Assembly (NCBI RefSeq): GCF_048569485.1
Contig: NC_134361.1
Coordinates: forward strand, 174,403,336 to 174,467,335
Reading direction: 5' to 3'
Length of the DNA stretch: 64,000 nt
Source of the DNA: Anomaloglossus baeobatrachus
Taxonomy: Eukaryota > Chordata > Amphibia > Anura > Aromobatidae
Below are positions 35,637-47,394 of this stretch, piece by piece. The first letter of the stretch is position 1. Each line of letters begins with the position of its first letter. A program made the translations under genes and the position numbers. The notes beneath the pieces were generated by a model. The model did not search any database and was not told the DNA's origin. It worked only from the letters and a program-made list of their open reading frames with translations.

Positions 35637-36305
35637 GCTCTGCACCGCACACGCACACATATGGTTCTGCACCACACACGCACACATATGGCTCTGCACA
35701 CGCACACATATGGCTCTGCACCGCACACATATGGCTCTGCACACGCACACATATGGCTCTGCACCGCACATGCACACATATGGCTCTGCACACGCACACA
35801 TATGGCTCTGCACCGCACACGCACACATATGGCTCTGCACACACACACATATGGCTCTGCACCGCACACACATGGCTCTGCACACGCACACATATGGCTC
35901 TGCACCGCACACGCACACATATGGCTCTGCACACGCACACATATGGCTCTGCACATGCACACATATGGCTCTGCACCGCACACGCACACATATGGTTCTG
36001 CACCGCACACACACACATATGGCTCTGCACTGCACACATATGGCTCTGCACACGCACACATATGGCTCTGCACCGCACACGCACACATATGGCTCTGCAC
36101 ACGCACACATATGGCTCTGCACCGCACACGCACACATATGGCTCTGTACCGCACACATATGGCTCTGCACCGCACACACATGGGTCTGCACACGCACACA
36201 TATGGCTCTGCACCGCACACATATGGCTCTGCACCGCACACGCACACACATGGCTCTGCACACGCACACATATGGCTCTGCACACGCACACATATGGCTC
36301 TGCAA
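35637..36305. repeat. Minisatellite, CACACATATGGCTCTGCAC units
   Basis: About 30 units with the core ACACATATGGCTCTGCAC and a spacer ACGCAC or CGCACACGCAC, so lengths alternate near 20 and 27 bp. Alternating purine-pyrimidine runs are common. Long open frames in several registers on both strands are repeat artefacts. Confidence 0.95.
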
Positions 36306-36383
36306 CCCCCCCATCCCCATCGGGAACACATGTGGAGAACATACTCACCCGTCCTTGGTCCCCGCCGCTCCTGCACGTTCGTG

Positions 36384-36543
36384 CGCTGTCTGTGCTCTCT
36401 TCAGCACAGTAGTGACGTCACCGCTGTGCTGAAGAGAGCACAGACAGCGGGAGGGACAGTGATGAGAAGCAGCGCTGCGCTGCTTCTCATCAGCACTTTC
36501 AAATGTACCGGCATCGGTGATCTGTGATGCCGGTACATTTGAA
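36384..36543. repeat. Three consecutive perfect hairpins
   Basis: Hairpin 1: arms 36384-36409 and 36424-36449 (26 bp), with a 14-base loop holding TGACGTCA. Hairpin 2: arms 36461-36474 and 36478-36491, loop CTG. Hairpin 3: arms 36498-36515 and 36526-36543 (18 bp), loop 10. No mismatches are seen in the arms. This may be the interior of a foldback element; I see no protein. Confidence 0.85.
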
Positions 36544-36660
36544 TGTGTGATCCTGAGCAGGGGGCCCGGTGCTGGCGCTGACACCATGGCAGCCGCCGCC
36601 AGGCCCCGCCCCCAGGTCACGGACCCCACAGCAGTGCAGGGGGAGGTTACTGGAGAGTAA

Positions 36661-37425
36661 GGGGTGCTTCACACACAGCGAGCTCGCTGCCGAGATCGCT
36701 GCTGAGTCACGCTTTTTGTGACGCAGCAGTGACCTCATTAGCGATCTCGCTGTGTGTGACACTGAGCAGCGATCTGGCCCCTGCTGCGAGATCGCTGCTC
36801 GTTACACACAGCCCTGGTTCGTTTTCTTCAAAGGCGCTCTCCCGCTGTGACACACAGATCGCTGTGTGTGACAGCGAGAGAGCGACAAATGAAGCGAGCA
36901 GGGAGCAGGAGCCGGCGTCTGGCAGCTGCGGAGGCTGGTAACTAAGATAAACATTGGGTAACCAAGGTGGTTACCCGATATTTACCTTAGTTACCAGCCT
37001 CCGCAGCTCTCACGCTGCCTGTGCTGCCGGCTCCGGCTCTCTGCACATGTAGCTGCATTACACATCGGGTTAATTAACCCGATGTGTACTGTAGCTAGGA
37101 GAGCAAGGAGCCAGCGCTCAGTGTGCGCGGCTCCCTGCTCCCTGCACACACAGCTAAGCGGTGTGCGCTGGTAACTAATGTAAACATCGGGTAACCATAC
37201 CCGATGTTTACCTTAGTTGCCAGTGTCCGCAGCTTCCAGACGCCGGCTCCGTGCAAGCGCAGCGTCGCTTGCACGTCGCTGCTGGCTGGGGGCTGTTCAC
37301 TGGTCGCTGGTGAGATCTGCCTGTTTGACAGCTCACCAGCGACCATGTAGCGATGCAGCAGCGATCCTGACCAGGTCAGATCGCTGGTCGGATCGCTGCT
37401 GCATCGCTAAAGTGTGAAGGTACCC
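36661..37425. mobile_element. 765-bp TAA-flanked MITE (Harbinger type)
   Basis: The ends are GGGGTGCTTCACACACAGCG and the inverted GGGTACCTTCACACTTTAGC, flanked by TAA (36658-36660, 37426-37428). The interior has GGTAACTAAGGTAAA/CGATATTTACC-type inverted blocks and CACATCGGGTTAATTAACCC, shared with the element at 39424-40372. Confidence 0.8.
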
Positions 37426-37428
37426 TAA

Positions 37429-38312
37429 AAGAGGTGCAGGGGAATGTGTGGGAGGGTGCAGGGAAGGGGGGCGTGACTCATCACACTGTAGACACCCAGC
37501 AGGGAGGCGACATGCTGTTTCCACATTTGCATGTCAACATGGCCCTGCCACATGACACAAGGGAAGGAAAGGCAAATCGGGGAAATAGGATAAAGCCCGA
37601 GTTCAGGATAACTCCTCAGCAGGTACTTACACCAAGGCGGCCAGAGAACAATGAGTTTGTATCTTCAGCTAGGATTGCTGGGACAAGACAAATTGCTTGA
37701 ACTTGAAGGGGTATGGTTACAAAGCAGCTGCAGCTGAAACACTCAGCTAGGAACTGCTGGACAACAAAACTGACACTAACTCATTAGGCACTGAAAGAAA
37801 TTAAATCACGTTTAAATGTAGAGTGATGGAAATGAGGGATTCCAACCATGAATCCATTACTAGTCTCTAAAAACAGAGAGACGACCATGACACTGCCTAG
37901 CTTTGGTTAATCATAGTTCTCTTCCTATGCAAACACACTATGTAGTGGAAGGCTCACCTGGTGTATTGCCGGACTAGTCTAGTCTGTGCCTATAGTTCCT
38001 AGCAGGGCTGTGGAGTCGGGAGTCGTTTAGTCAGTGTCCATTTTGGTGGAGTCGGAGTCAGTATAAACTGGACCGACTCCAAAAATATACAATAAATTGG
38101 GTGCAGTGGTTAAAGTCAGTACGTGATGAATATTGTTTCATAAGAATTTTGGAAAGTTATGAAATGTCCTATAAATGTTCTATTCCTATTGAAAGAATTT
38201 TGGCTTTTAGTGGCTTTTAGATGAGTTGAATCTGTGCTGCACGTCAGCTACATGATAGAAGTAATGATGTTACCATTTTACTACAGTAAATGTATCACAA
38301 ATCTGAGTCATG
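37429..38312. other. No gene; GAGTCGG repeat
   Basis: Non-coding. At 38003-38095 GGCTGTGGAGTCGGGAGTCG and later GGAGTCGGAGTC resemble a dispersed repeat; family not named. Confidence 0.35.
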
Positions 38313-38314
38313 TA

Positions 38315-39105
38315 CAGTTGAAACCAGAAGTTTCCATCCATTATGTAAAAAGACACATCTGCATGGTTTTCCTCACTATCTGACATGAAATCAGAATAAA
38401 CAGTTTTAGGTTAATTAGGAACCAAAATTATTTCTATTTGCCCAATGCCAGAATAATGAGAAAGGGAATGTTTTAAGGTATTTTTATTACTTTCTGCAAA
38501 GTCAAAATAAAGTTTACAAGAGCACTATGCTTTTAAACATTATGGGACAGCCCATATGATTATGTCTTGTCTTTGGAAGCTTCTGATAGTTAATTAGTTA
38601 GTTGGCAACATCTAAGTTAATTAGAGACACACCTGTGGCTGTATTTTAATGCAGACCTGAAACACACTGGTTCTTTGTGTAGTATCTTGGGAAAGTCAAA
38701 AGAAATCAGCCAAGATCTCAGGAAGCGAATTGTGGACTTGCACAAGTCTGGTTTGTCCTTGGGTGCAATCTCCAGGTAACTGAAGGGGCCTCATTCATCT
38801 GTACAAACAATTATACGCAAGTACAAACAAGTCCAGCCATCATACCGCTCAAGAAGGAGACAGGTTCTGGGTACCAGAGATGAACGTGCTTTGGTCAGTC
38901 ATGTGCATATCAACCAAAGAACAAAAGCAAAAGACCTTGTGTAGATGCTGGCGGAAGCTGGTAAGATTGTGTCATTATCCAAAGTGAAACAAGTACTCTA
39001 TCAATATGGGCTGAAAGGCCACTCTGCCAGGAAGAAGCCATTACTCCAAAAGAAAAATAAAAAAAGACAGATTAATGTTTCCAAATGCACACAGGAACAA
39101 AGATG
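38315..39105 (+). pseudogene. Tc1-like transposon, 5' half (Sleeping Beauty-like type)
   Basis: It begins CAGTTGAAACCAGAAGTTTC after TA (38313-38314). Codons near 38705-39075 read as the paired-like helix-turn-helix part: DLRKRIVDLHKSGLSLGAIS, SVQTIIRKYK, RRRQVLGTRDERALV, RTKAKDL, LAEAGKIVSLSKVKQVLYQ. Stops interrupt it (after GAISR and KDLV). Near 39105 it runs straight into a different, oppositely oriented Tc1 element; the catalytic half is missing. Confidence 0.8.
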
Positions 39106-41233
39106 TCCTGATTTAGAACCAGATTCATTGCAAGCAACTTCAGAACTCTCCAGGGCTTTGTTTCCATCCACTTATGGGTCATTGTCCTGCTTGAAGACCC
39201 ATGGCCTAGGACGCAAACCCAGCTTTCTGACACAGGGTACTATATTGCGATCGAAAATCCTTAGTTACTTTTCAGATTTCATGACGCCTTAGGCACTCAC
39301 TTCCAGGGAAGCAAAACAACCCCAAAACATCTTTCAGCCTCCACCATTTGTGATTGTAGGTACTGTGTTCTTATCTTTATCTGCCTGATTGCATTTTCAG
39401 TAAACAGCAGAATGATGTGCTTAAAGGCCCCGTCACACTAAGCAACATCGCTAGCAACATCGCTGCTAACGAACAACGTTTGTGACGTTGCTAGCGATGT
39501 TGCTGTGTGTGACATCCAGCAACAACCTGGCCCCTGCTGTGAGGTCGTTGGTTGTTGCTGAATGTCCTGGGCCATTTTTTAGTTGTTGCTCTCCCGCTGT
39601 GAAGCACAGATCGCTGTGTGTGACAGCAACAACTAAATGTGCAGGCAGCAGGAGCCGGCTTCTGCGGAGGCTGGTAACCACAGTAAACATCGGGTAACCA
39701 AGAAGCCCTGTCCTTGGTTACCCGATATTTACCTTTGTTACCAGCCTCCGCCGCTCTCACTGTCAGTGCCGGCTCCTGCTCTGTGCACATGTAGCTGCAG
39801 GACACATCGGGTTAATTAACCCGATGTGTGCTGTAGCTAGGAGAGCAGGGAGCCAGCGCTAAGCATTGTGCGCTGCTCCCTGCTCTGTGCACATGTAGCT
39901 GCAGTACACATCGGGTAATTAACCCGATGTGTGCTGTAACTAGGAGAGCAAGGAGCCAGCGCTAAGCGGTGTGCGCTGCTCCCTGCTCTGTGCACATGTA
40001 GCTGCAGCACACATCGGGTAATTAACCCGATGTGTGCTGTAACTAGGAGAGCAGGGAGCCAGCGCTCAGTGTGCGCTGCTCCCTGCACGTGTAGCTCCGT
40101 GCGCTGGTAACCAAGGTAAATATCAGGTTGGTTACCCGATATTTACCTTAGTTACCAAGCGCAGCATCTTCCACGCGGCGCTGGGGGCTGGTCACTGGTG
40201 AGCTCACCAGCAACTCGTGTAGCGACGCTCCAGCGATCCCTGCCAGGTCAGGTTGCTGGTGGGATCGCTGGAGCGTCGCAGTGTGACATCTCACCAGCAA
40301 CCTCCTAGCAACTTACCAGCGATCCCTATCGTTGTTGGGATCGCTGGTAAGTTGCTTAGTGTGACTGGACCTTTACCAAAAAGCTCTGTCTTGGTCTTAT
40401 CGGTCCACAAGACACTTTCCCAGAAGGATTTTGGTTACTCACAAACATTTGGCAAACTGGAGTCTGGGTTTTTTATGTCTCTGTGTCAGCAGTGGGATCC
40501 TCCTGAGTCTCCTGCCATAGCGTTTAATTTAATTCAAATGTAGGCAGTTTGTGCTGACATGGATACTCCCTGAGCCTGCAGGACAGCTTGAATTTCTTTG
40601 GAACTTTATTGGGGCTGCTTATCCACCATCTGGACTATACTGCGTTATAACCTTTCATCAATTTTTTCTCTGTTGTCCACGTCCAGGGAGATTAGCTACA
40701 GTGCCATAGGTTGTAAACATCTTGATTATGTTGCGCACTGTGGACAAAGAAACATCAAGATCTCTGGAAATGGACTTGTAATCTTGAGATTGTTGATATT
40801 TTTCACCAATTTTGGCTCTCAAGACCTCAGAGAGTTGTCTTCTCCTCGCTCTCTTCTCCATGCTTAGTGTGGCACACACAGACACAATATGCAAAGACTA
40901 AATCAGCTTTTCCCCTTTTTATCTGGTTTCAGGTGTTATTTTCATATTGCCCTCACCTGTTACTTGCCACAAGTGAGTTTCAACGAGCATCACATACTTG
41001 AAAAAATTGTTTACCTACAATTTTGGAAAGGTGGTAACAATTTTGTCCTACTTATTTTTGGGGTTGTGTGTAAAATTATGTCCAATTTTCTCAATTTTTT
41101 TGTGTTGTCCCAAAACACACAAAAGGAAACAGACGTGAATAACAAAACATGTGTAATTGTAATAATTTTCTTGGAGAAATTCTTCATTTTTCTGGAACAA
41201 TTTCAAGGGGGCCAACACTTTCGGCTATGACTG
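39105..41233 (-). pseudogene. Second Tc1-like transposon, minus strand, split by a MITE
   Basis: The right terminus is ...GGCTATGACTG before TA (41234-41235); on minus it starts CAGTCATAGCCGAAAGTGTT. The transposase starts at 40861 (MEKRARRRQLSEVLRAKIGE, KSISRDLDVSLSTVRNIIK) and continues with VLWTDKTKTELFG. After the inserted MITE come KAHHSAVY, NTVPTITNGGG, KMFWGCFAS and KQDNDP. The DDE-region frame has several stops. The C-terminal end and left TIR are lost at the junction near 39105. Confidence 0.85.
39424..40372. mobile_element. 949-bp MITE inserted in the Tc1 transposase
   Basis: The ends are AAGGCCCCGTCACACTAAGC and the inverted AGGTCCAGTCACACTAAGCA, with TTA on each side (39421-39423, 40373-40375). 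The split codons of the Tc1 (ELFG | KAHHSAV) confirm the insertion point. The interior has three tandem copies of a ~100-bp block with CACATCGGGTAATTAACCCG (39780-40080). Confidence 0.85.
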
Positions 41234-41235
41234 TA

Positions 41236-41687
41236 TAGATGCTTTTCATTGTATGCTTTTACTGATCATCTCTCTTTCTTGGTGTTGTTGGGTCCTACGT
41301 TTTCTATAAATGTTTTGTTGTCTACGTCTTTTTAAATTACTTCCAATAAAAATGTATTAAACAGAATTGCAGCCACACAAACTTTTTGAGATAACAGGTA
41401 ATTTATTTACAAATTAGGTTAAATATATATATACATAAAAAACAACAAACCACAACATAGTAATCTTTTATGAACAAAAAAACAACTATTTTGCTATAAT
41501 AAATTAAATAGGTCAAATTTGAACTGAACACAGGAGAAATAAACGTCTGTCTTTAATACTATAAACATTGAATACCAGAAGACTTATATACATTTGTACT
41601 ACATTTAGACTGTTCAGCTCCGAGCTGGAGTAAGAGGGCGCACAATTAGATTGTGACTTATTCAAGAAATTTTTGTTTTTCCTTTAA
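41236..41687. other. No gene seen
   Basis: AT-rich, non-coding sequence between transposons, with TATATATATACATAAAAAAC near 41426. Confidence 0.4.
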
Positions 41688-42319
41688 AGAGGTGGTTCGT
41701 TACTCTGCAGTAGCGGCCACTCTATGTAAAACTCAGGGAAGGCTTTTGCTAAATACCTTGTTTGGTCAATTCTGCCTCTGAGTGGCGCTATTGAGGTCCG
41801 CTCATCCCCATGAAGTGACCTCTGGTGCTCCATGACATGTCAACTTCCAGTTGACCTGCTCATCCCCATGAAGTGACCCCCTCGGGCTCAATAACCTCTG
41901 AGATCTGGTCATGTCACGTCAACTTTCAGTTGACCCAACATCACCAAGGCCAGACCCAGTCTTCCTGAGTGACTGGGCTGTGGGCGGCGTTTCACCACTT
42001 GTCACAGCACAGCATTGCTCCTGCTTGCAGTGCTCTGCAGCTGTGATGCTGGGCTGTGATGAGTGGTGAAATGCCGCCCGCAGCCCAGTCACTCAGGAAG
42101 ACTGAGGCCGCCTCGGTAATGTCAAGTCAACTGGAAGTTTATGTGACATAATCGAATCTCAGAAGTCATGGAGCCCAGAAAGGGGGTGGGGTGGAGGTGG
42201 GCTACCTCACAATACCGCCGCTCAGAGGCAAAATTGGTTGAACAAGGTTATTTGACAAACGTCATCCCTATCAATTTTAAGGGGATGTGGTCACTATTGC
42301 AGAGTATTGAACCACCCCT
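41688..42319. mobile_element. TTAA-flanked foldback element (copy 1)
   Basis: The ends are AGAGGTGGTTCGTTACTCTG and the inverted AGGGGTGGTTCAATACTCTG, with TTAA at 41684-41687 and 42320-42323. The inverted repeat extends almost to the centre. A relative lies at 46922-47390. Kolobok or piggyBac is the likely driver. Confidence 0.85.
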
Positions 42320-42323
42320 TTAA

Positions 42324-42889
42324 TGCGGTCAAGGAATTTCAACAGTGGCTCACTGGGAAACCTATCCTCACAATACCCTTTCTGGCATACAGCATAGAAT
42401 TGAACCTAATTCTCACAATCTGACCGCTACAGATGAAGCATAAAAAATCTGTATAAGAATTAAAATAAATTATTTAGAAAATGAACTGAACCCCGAGTCT
42501 AGGGGGGATAGTGGTTTCCATCAAGTTTTCTTGCATCAAGATGGCAAGAAATGGGAAAGTCAATAGTGCCGCCAAACAATCCCTGACCCTGCTGTAGTAG
42601 CTTAAAGTCAAGGAAGTCGGCGAGATGGCTGTCTACTATATCTCGTTATGTTGAATAAGAACAGGAAACAGAGGCATATTAATGAGAACCTGTCCGTAGG
42701 ATTAACCCTCCTAACTCGTCTATATGGACATTTAGATCATAGAGGGTTGAATAAAATGATACCTTGATATCTGATCCGACGTCTTATTCCAGAGAAATCC
42801 ATGCTTTTCTTAATATGTAAATGAGCTGTTAAGATGTATGGGCCAAACCCTTATCTCACTGAGAATCTCCCTCCGGAGCTTATTTTAAA
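42324..42889. other. No gene seen
   Basis: Non-coding stretch without recognisable repeats, ahead of the next TTAA element. Confidence 0.35.
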
Positions 42890-42893
42890 TTAA

Positions 42894-43670
42894 AGGGAAC
42901 CTGTCACCAGATGTTGGCCTCCTAAACTAAAACTAGCGCCTTAAGCCGCACCTGTGCTGCATTCTCTAAAGGTGCACGTTACCCCCTGATCCCCCCATGT
43001 AGACCCCACAAATACCTTTATAAAGTCTCCCGCCCTGTAAGTAAATTGTCCAGTCCAATGGGTATCCTAATCTGCACCTCCTGTCCCTCCTTTCGCCCTC
43101 CTCTTGTGCTGATTGATGTGGATGATGCCTTGGACGCCATACCATGTAGGCCAGAAAAATCTCCATATTCCCGACTCGTGCAGGCACACTTCGCTCTGCC
43201 CTGTTGCTGGCAGAGCAGAAAACATAGGTGCATCTGCGTAAACTGGTGAGTTCTCTGCGCAGGCCCGAGATTTTGCCTGGTGATGTGGATGAAGCGGGTG
43301 ACGTTATCCATATTGTTGGGCAAAATCTTGCGCCTGCCGGTTGTCACGGGCACATCTATGTTTTCGGAGCAAAGTGCGCCTGCGTGAGCCGTGAATACGG
43401 AGATTTTGCCCGCCTATATGGATGGTGTCCAAGGCGTCATCCACGTCAATCAGCACAGCAAGAGCGCAAAAGGAGAAACAGAAGGCGCAGATTATAATGC
43501 CCATTGGACTGGGCAATTTACATACAGGGCGGAAGATTTTATAAAGGCATTTTTGGGCTCTACGGGGGGGGGAGGCAGGGGATAATGTGCATCTTTATAG
43601 AATGCAGCATAGGCGCTACTTAAGGTGCTAATTTTTGTTTAGAAGGCCCAAATCTGGTGACAGGTTCCTT
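42894..43670. mobile_element. 777-bp T2/Kolobok-type inverted-repeat element
   Basis: Flanked by TTAA (42890-42893, 43671-43674). The ends AAGGGAACCTGTCACCAG / AAGGAACCTGTCACCAG fit the TTAAAGGRR rule of the Xenopus T2 group (Kolobok). The two halves mirror each other nearly throughout, e.g. GATGATGCCTTGGACGCCAT against ATGGTGTCCAAGGCGTCAT. Non-coding. Confidence 0.88.
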
Positions 43671-43674
43671 TTAA

Positions 43675-44420
43675 AAGGAGGACATTACCAGTGTGAGACA
43701 TGTAATGACTGATAGTCTGCTCTCTTGATTTACATGTCTCACATTGCTAGCGCCTCCTTTCATTTAAAATAATCTCTGGAGGCAGATTCTCAGGGAGATC
43801 TGTGTCTGGACCATAGATATTAGCCGCTTATATACATGAAAGAAAAATGTGGATTTCTCTGGAATCCGACATTGGATCGCAGATTCCAAGGTATCAATTT
43901 AGTCAACCTTCTGTCTCTTGTATAGCTATATAGACGGCTTAGTAGGGCTGATTCTACTGACAGATTCTCTATAAAGACCTGCAGGAGACAATTCGCCAAG
44001 CTATCAGCCATTCCATATTTTTGGGCAGAGCATGACTACTGATGTGTAGCCACATCTCAACTGGCTTCCCCACACCCTGTGATTGACTGCAGATCTCAGG
44101 TAACATCGATGACGCTGCCCAAATCACTTGATTGATGTAGTCAGTCTGTGCCAGCGGCGGCGCAGCCTGTTTTGGACCCGGGTAGGTACTGGTAAGCTTG
44201 TATCAATTATTTTTTACAGACTCAAGCCCCTGGCAAACTTTCTTTTTGCTCCGACAACCCCTTTAAAGAAAGCCTAAGCTATAAAAATACAATAAGTGAG
44301 ATATGATAGACTGCTGCGTGCAAGGAATCTTCATTTGTAGCTGGCCACATCTATATGGAATAAAGTAACACAAAAATAACTACATTTGAAAATAAAGCTG
44401 TCATCGTTTAAATACAGCAA
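43675..44420. other. Downstream flank of CENPI, no gene seen
   Basis: At 44250-44265 GACAACCCCTTTAA looks like one end of another TTAA element; a partner end is not evident. Confidence 0.35.
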
Positions 44421-44428
44421 TAAAATGA

Positions 44429-44434
44429 TTTATT
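44429..44434 (-). terminator. CENPI: Poly(A) signal AATAAA of CENPI
   Basis: TTTATT on plus reads AATAAA on minus, 87 bases after the CENPI stop codon. A further AATAAA overlaps the stop itself (GAAATAAAAG). The nearer or farther one may be used; cDNA would tell. Confidence 0.5.
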
Positions 44435-44520
44435 GGCACTTAAATATATATAAACATTAGCTGTATAGTACTGTGTATGTACAGGAGGCACACGTCCCAC
44501 CAGGACTGAAGGACACGCTT

Positions 44521-44628
44521 TTATTTCTTCTTGGAGCTCACACGATTCACACTACTCTCGAGGAAAAGCTTAAAATCAGTTATTCCACAACTGGAGAGAA
44601 ATTCAATGTATGCGTCCCAATGCTTGCC
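44521..44628 (-). CDS. CENPI: CENPI last coding exon
   Basis: After the acceptor TATTATATAG at 44629-44638 come 35 codons and TAA: GKHWDAYIEF, CGITDFKLFLESSVN, ending SSKKK. This aligns with the C-terminus of vertebrate CENPI (GKKWSWYLDYLFSQG, GLKLFIRSSVHH). CENPI is a subunit of the constitutive centromere-associated network at the inner kinetochore, needed for CENP-A deposition and chromosome alignment. The exon starts in phase 0, and so does the end of the exon at 57555-57788. A short exon for about 15 residues of the human protein is expected between them, and I could not find it. Confidence 0.85.
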   Translation of the reverse strand, partial: GKHWDAYIEFLSSCGITDFKLFLESSVNRVSSKKK

Positions 44629-44869
44629 CTATATAATAGGGAAACAGAAAAAGAGATGTGTCAAAATATCCCAAAACAAACACGTCTTCAAAGTGCCAAC
44701 CCCAATACTGAAGACATACTCAAAGACTGTAATTTGATCAATGAAGGTTTTTGTTTTCATTTGCTTTATGCAACTTGTTTTGTGATGTCATTAATAAAAA
44801 TAACTTCATATAATAATTGTGCAAAGGTAGTGAATATATTTACAGGGGTTTTCAATAAGTAAGTCATCC

Positions 44870-46330
44870 CTCCGCTGGGCAACGCACCGATCGGGGAATC
44901 TTTACCCCCCCAGTACAAAATGGTGCAGCAAATTGTATGCCTGACCACTGCTCCTTTCATTGTCTATGGCGCTGCCGGAAAAAGCCAAGTTTGGTATTTG
45001 GCAGCCCCATAGGGAATGAATGGAGAAGCATGTTGAGATCCATTCTAACTGCGGCTCCCTTCTAACTGCGGCTCCCTTCTAACTGCGGCTCCCTTCTAAC
45101 TGCAGGTCCATTCTATCTGCAGGCCCATTTTAACTGCGTCTCCCTTCTAACTGCAGGTCCATTCTAACTGCGTCTCCCTTCTAACTGCAGGTCCATTCTA
45201 ACTGCAGGCCCATTTTAACTGCGTCTCCCTTCTAACTGCAGGCCCATTCTAACTGCAGGCCCATTCTAACTGCGGCTCCATTCTAACTGCGGCTCCATTC
45301 TAACTGCGGCTCCCTTCTAACTGCGGCTCCATTCTAACTGCGGCTCCATTCTAACTGCAGGCCCATTCTAACTGCGGCTCCATTCTAACTGCGGCTCCAT
45401 TCTAACTGCGGCTCCATTCTAACTGCGGCTCCATTCTAAATGCGGCTCCATTCTAAATGCGGCTCCCTTCTAACTGCGGCTCCATTCTAACTGCGGCTCC
45501 ATTCTAACTGCGGCTCCATTCTAACTGCGGCTCCATTCTAACTGCGGCTCCATTCTAACTGCGGCTCCCTTCTAACTGCGGCTCCATTCTAACTGCGGCT
45601 CCATTCTAACTGCGGCTCCATTCTAACTGCGGCTCCATTCTAACTGCGGCTCCATTCTAAATGCGGCTCCATTCTAAATGCGGCTCCATTCTAACTGCGG
45701 CTCCATTCTAAATGCGGCTCCATTCTAACTGCGGCTCCATTCTAACTGCGGCTCCATTCTAACTGCGGCTCCATTCTAACTGCGGCTCCATTCTAACTGC
45801 AGGTCCATTCTAACTGCAGGCCCATTCTAACTGCAGGCCCATTCTAACTGCGGCTCCATTTTAACTGCAGGCCCATTCTAACTGCAGGCCCATTCTAACT
45901 GCAGCTCCATTCTAACTGCAGGTCCATTCTAACTGCGGCTCCATTCTAAATGCGGCTCCATTCTAACTGCGGCTCCATTCTAACTGAGGTTCCCTTCTAA
46001 CTGCGGCTCCATTCTAACTGCGGCTCCATTCTAACTGCGGCTCCATTCTAACTGCAGGTCCATTCTAACTGCAGGCCCATTCTAACTGCAGGCCCATTCT
46101 AACTGCGGCTCCATTTTAACTGCAGGCCCATTCTAACTGCAGGCCCATTCTAACTGCAGCTCCATTCTAACTGCAGGCCCATTCTAACTGCGGCTCCATT
46201 CTAACTTTGGATCCATTCTAACTGCAGGCCCATTCTAACTGCGGCTCCATTCTAACTGCGGCTCCATTCTAATGGGGACAGAGTTCACTGTACTGATTAG
46301 TGCAGGTCTCAGTGGTTGGACACCCAGCGA
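44870..46330. repeat. Dispersed repeat containing a 1.2-kb minisatellite
   Basis: The outer parts (GGCAGCCCCATAGGGAATGA at 45000; GTGCAGGTCTCAGTGGTTGG near 46300) look like one interspersed repeat. Between them, 45046-46275 is a tandem array of about 70 units of the 17-bp ATTCTAACTGCGGCTCC and variants (GCAGGCCC, AAATGCGG). The array is strand-skewed and non-coding, within the last CENPI intron. Confidence 0.9.
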
Positions 46331-46716
46331 TCAACAAGCTATGTGCTATCTTTTGGACAAGAGAGAATTTGCTTAACAATCCCTTATAAAAACCTAATAT
46401 TTACAATTGATAAAGGCCTATTCACTTGCTTATGTTTAGGTCAAAGGATAAACTAAAAACAATTGGTAGAAAAAGAAGCTCACGCTCAATGACTTCCCCA
46501 AAGAAGAAGATCCAAAGATGACAAATGTATATTCTTTTTTATTAACTGCTTATTTATTAAAGTGTACTGTTCACAAAGCATTTATAAGGGTGTAACGCCC
46601 CTTTCTTCGGGTACAGAACCCAAGTAATTACTAGTTTCCCATACCTAGAGAGGAGGGTGGTACATCCCCAAAACATATTGTGCACTGAACACCTTAATTT
46701 AATAAAAAAAAAATAA

Positions 46717-46786
<70 letters not shown>

Positions 46787-46917
46787 ATAAATTGTCATTT
46801 TTGGATCCTCTACTGTTGGAGATGTGTTGATCTTGAGCATTTTTTCCTGGGCAGGCTTTTGGAAGAAGCGGGTCTGGAAGCTGCCCACTATTGTGTGGTG
46901 GCCGGCAATAAGACGGG
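46331..46917. other. Intronic, no gene; (TA)n microsatellite
   Basis: Alternating TA of about 75 bp at 46716-46790, flanked by A/T runs. The remainder is unassigned intron sequence. Confidence 0.6.
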
Positions 46918-46921
46918 TTAA

Positions 46922-47390
46922 AGAGGTGGTTCACTACACAGCAAAATGGCCAAACATCGATGTAAAGCTCATAAAGAAGGCTTTTCTCAAATACATTGTG
47001 TAGTCAATTGTGTCTCTTAGTGGCGCTATTGCAGTCCGCTCATCCCCATCACATGACCCCCAGGTTGCATGACCTCTGAGATCTGGTGATGTCACGTCAA
47101 CTTCCAGTTGACCCGACATCACCGAGGTGGCCCCAGTCTCAGTGAGTGACTGGGCTGTGGGTGGAGTTGGAGACTCAGGGAGACTGGGGCCAGCCACGGT
47201 GATGTTGGGTCAACTGGAAGTTGACGTGACATCACCAGATCTCAGAAATCACACAGCTCGGGGTTTGTGATAGCGGACCGCCATAGTGCCGCTCAGAGGC
47301 ACAATTGACTACACAAAGTATTTGAGAAAAACCTTCTTTATGAGCTTTACATCGATGAGTGGCCACTATGCTGTGTAGTGAACCAGCCCT
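46922..47390. mobile_element. TTAA-flanked foldback element (copy 2)
   Basis: The ends are AGAGGTGGTTCACTACACAG and the inverted AGGGCTGGTTCACTACACAG, with TTAA at 46918-46921 and 47391-47394. Same family as 41688-42319. The arms pair over roughly 200 bp. Confidence 0.88.
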
Positions 47391-47394
47391 TTAA

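Noticed and set aside
35471-36527. Several long frames with ALHTHTYGS or CVCAEPYV repeats on both strands
   Set aside because: Products of the CACACATATGGCTCTGCAC minisatellite.
44473-44862. 129-codon plus-strand frame
   Set aside because: Antisense to the last CENPI exon and its upstream intron; no domain seen.
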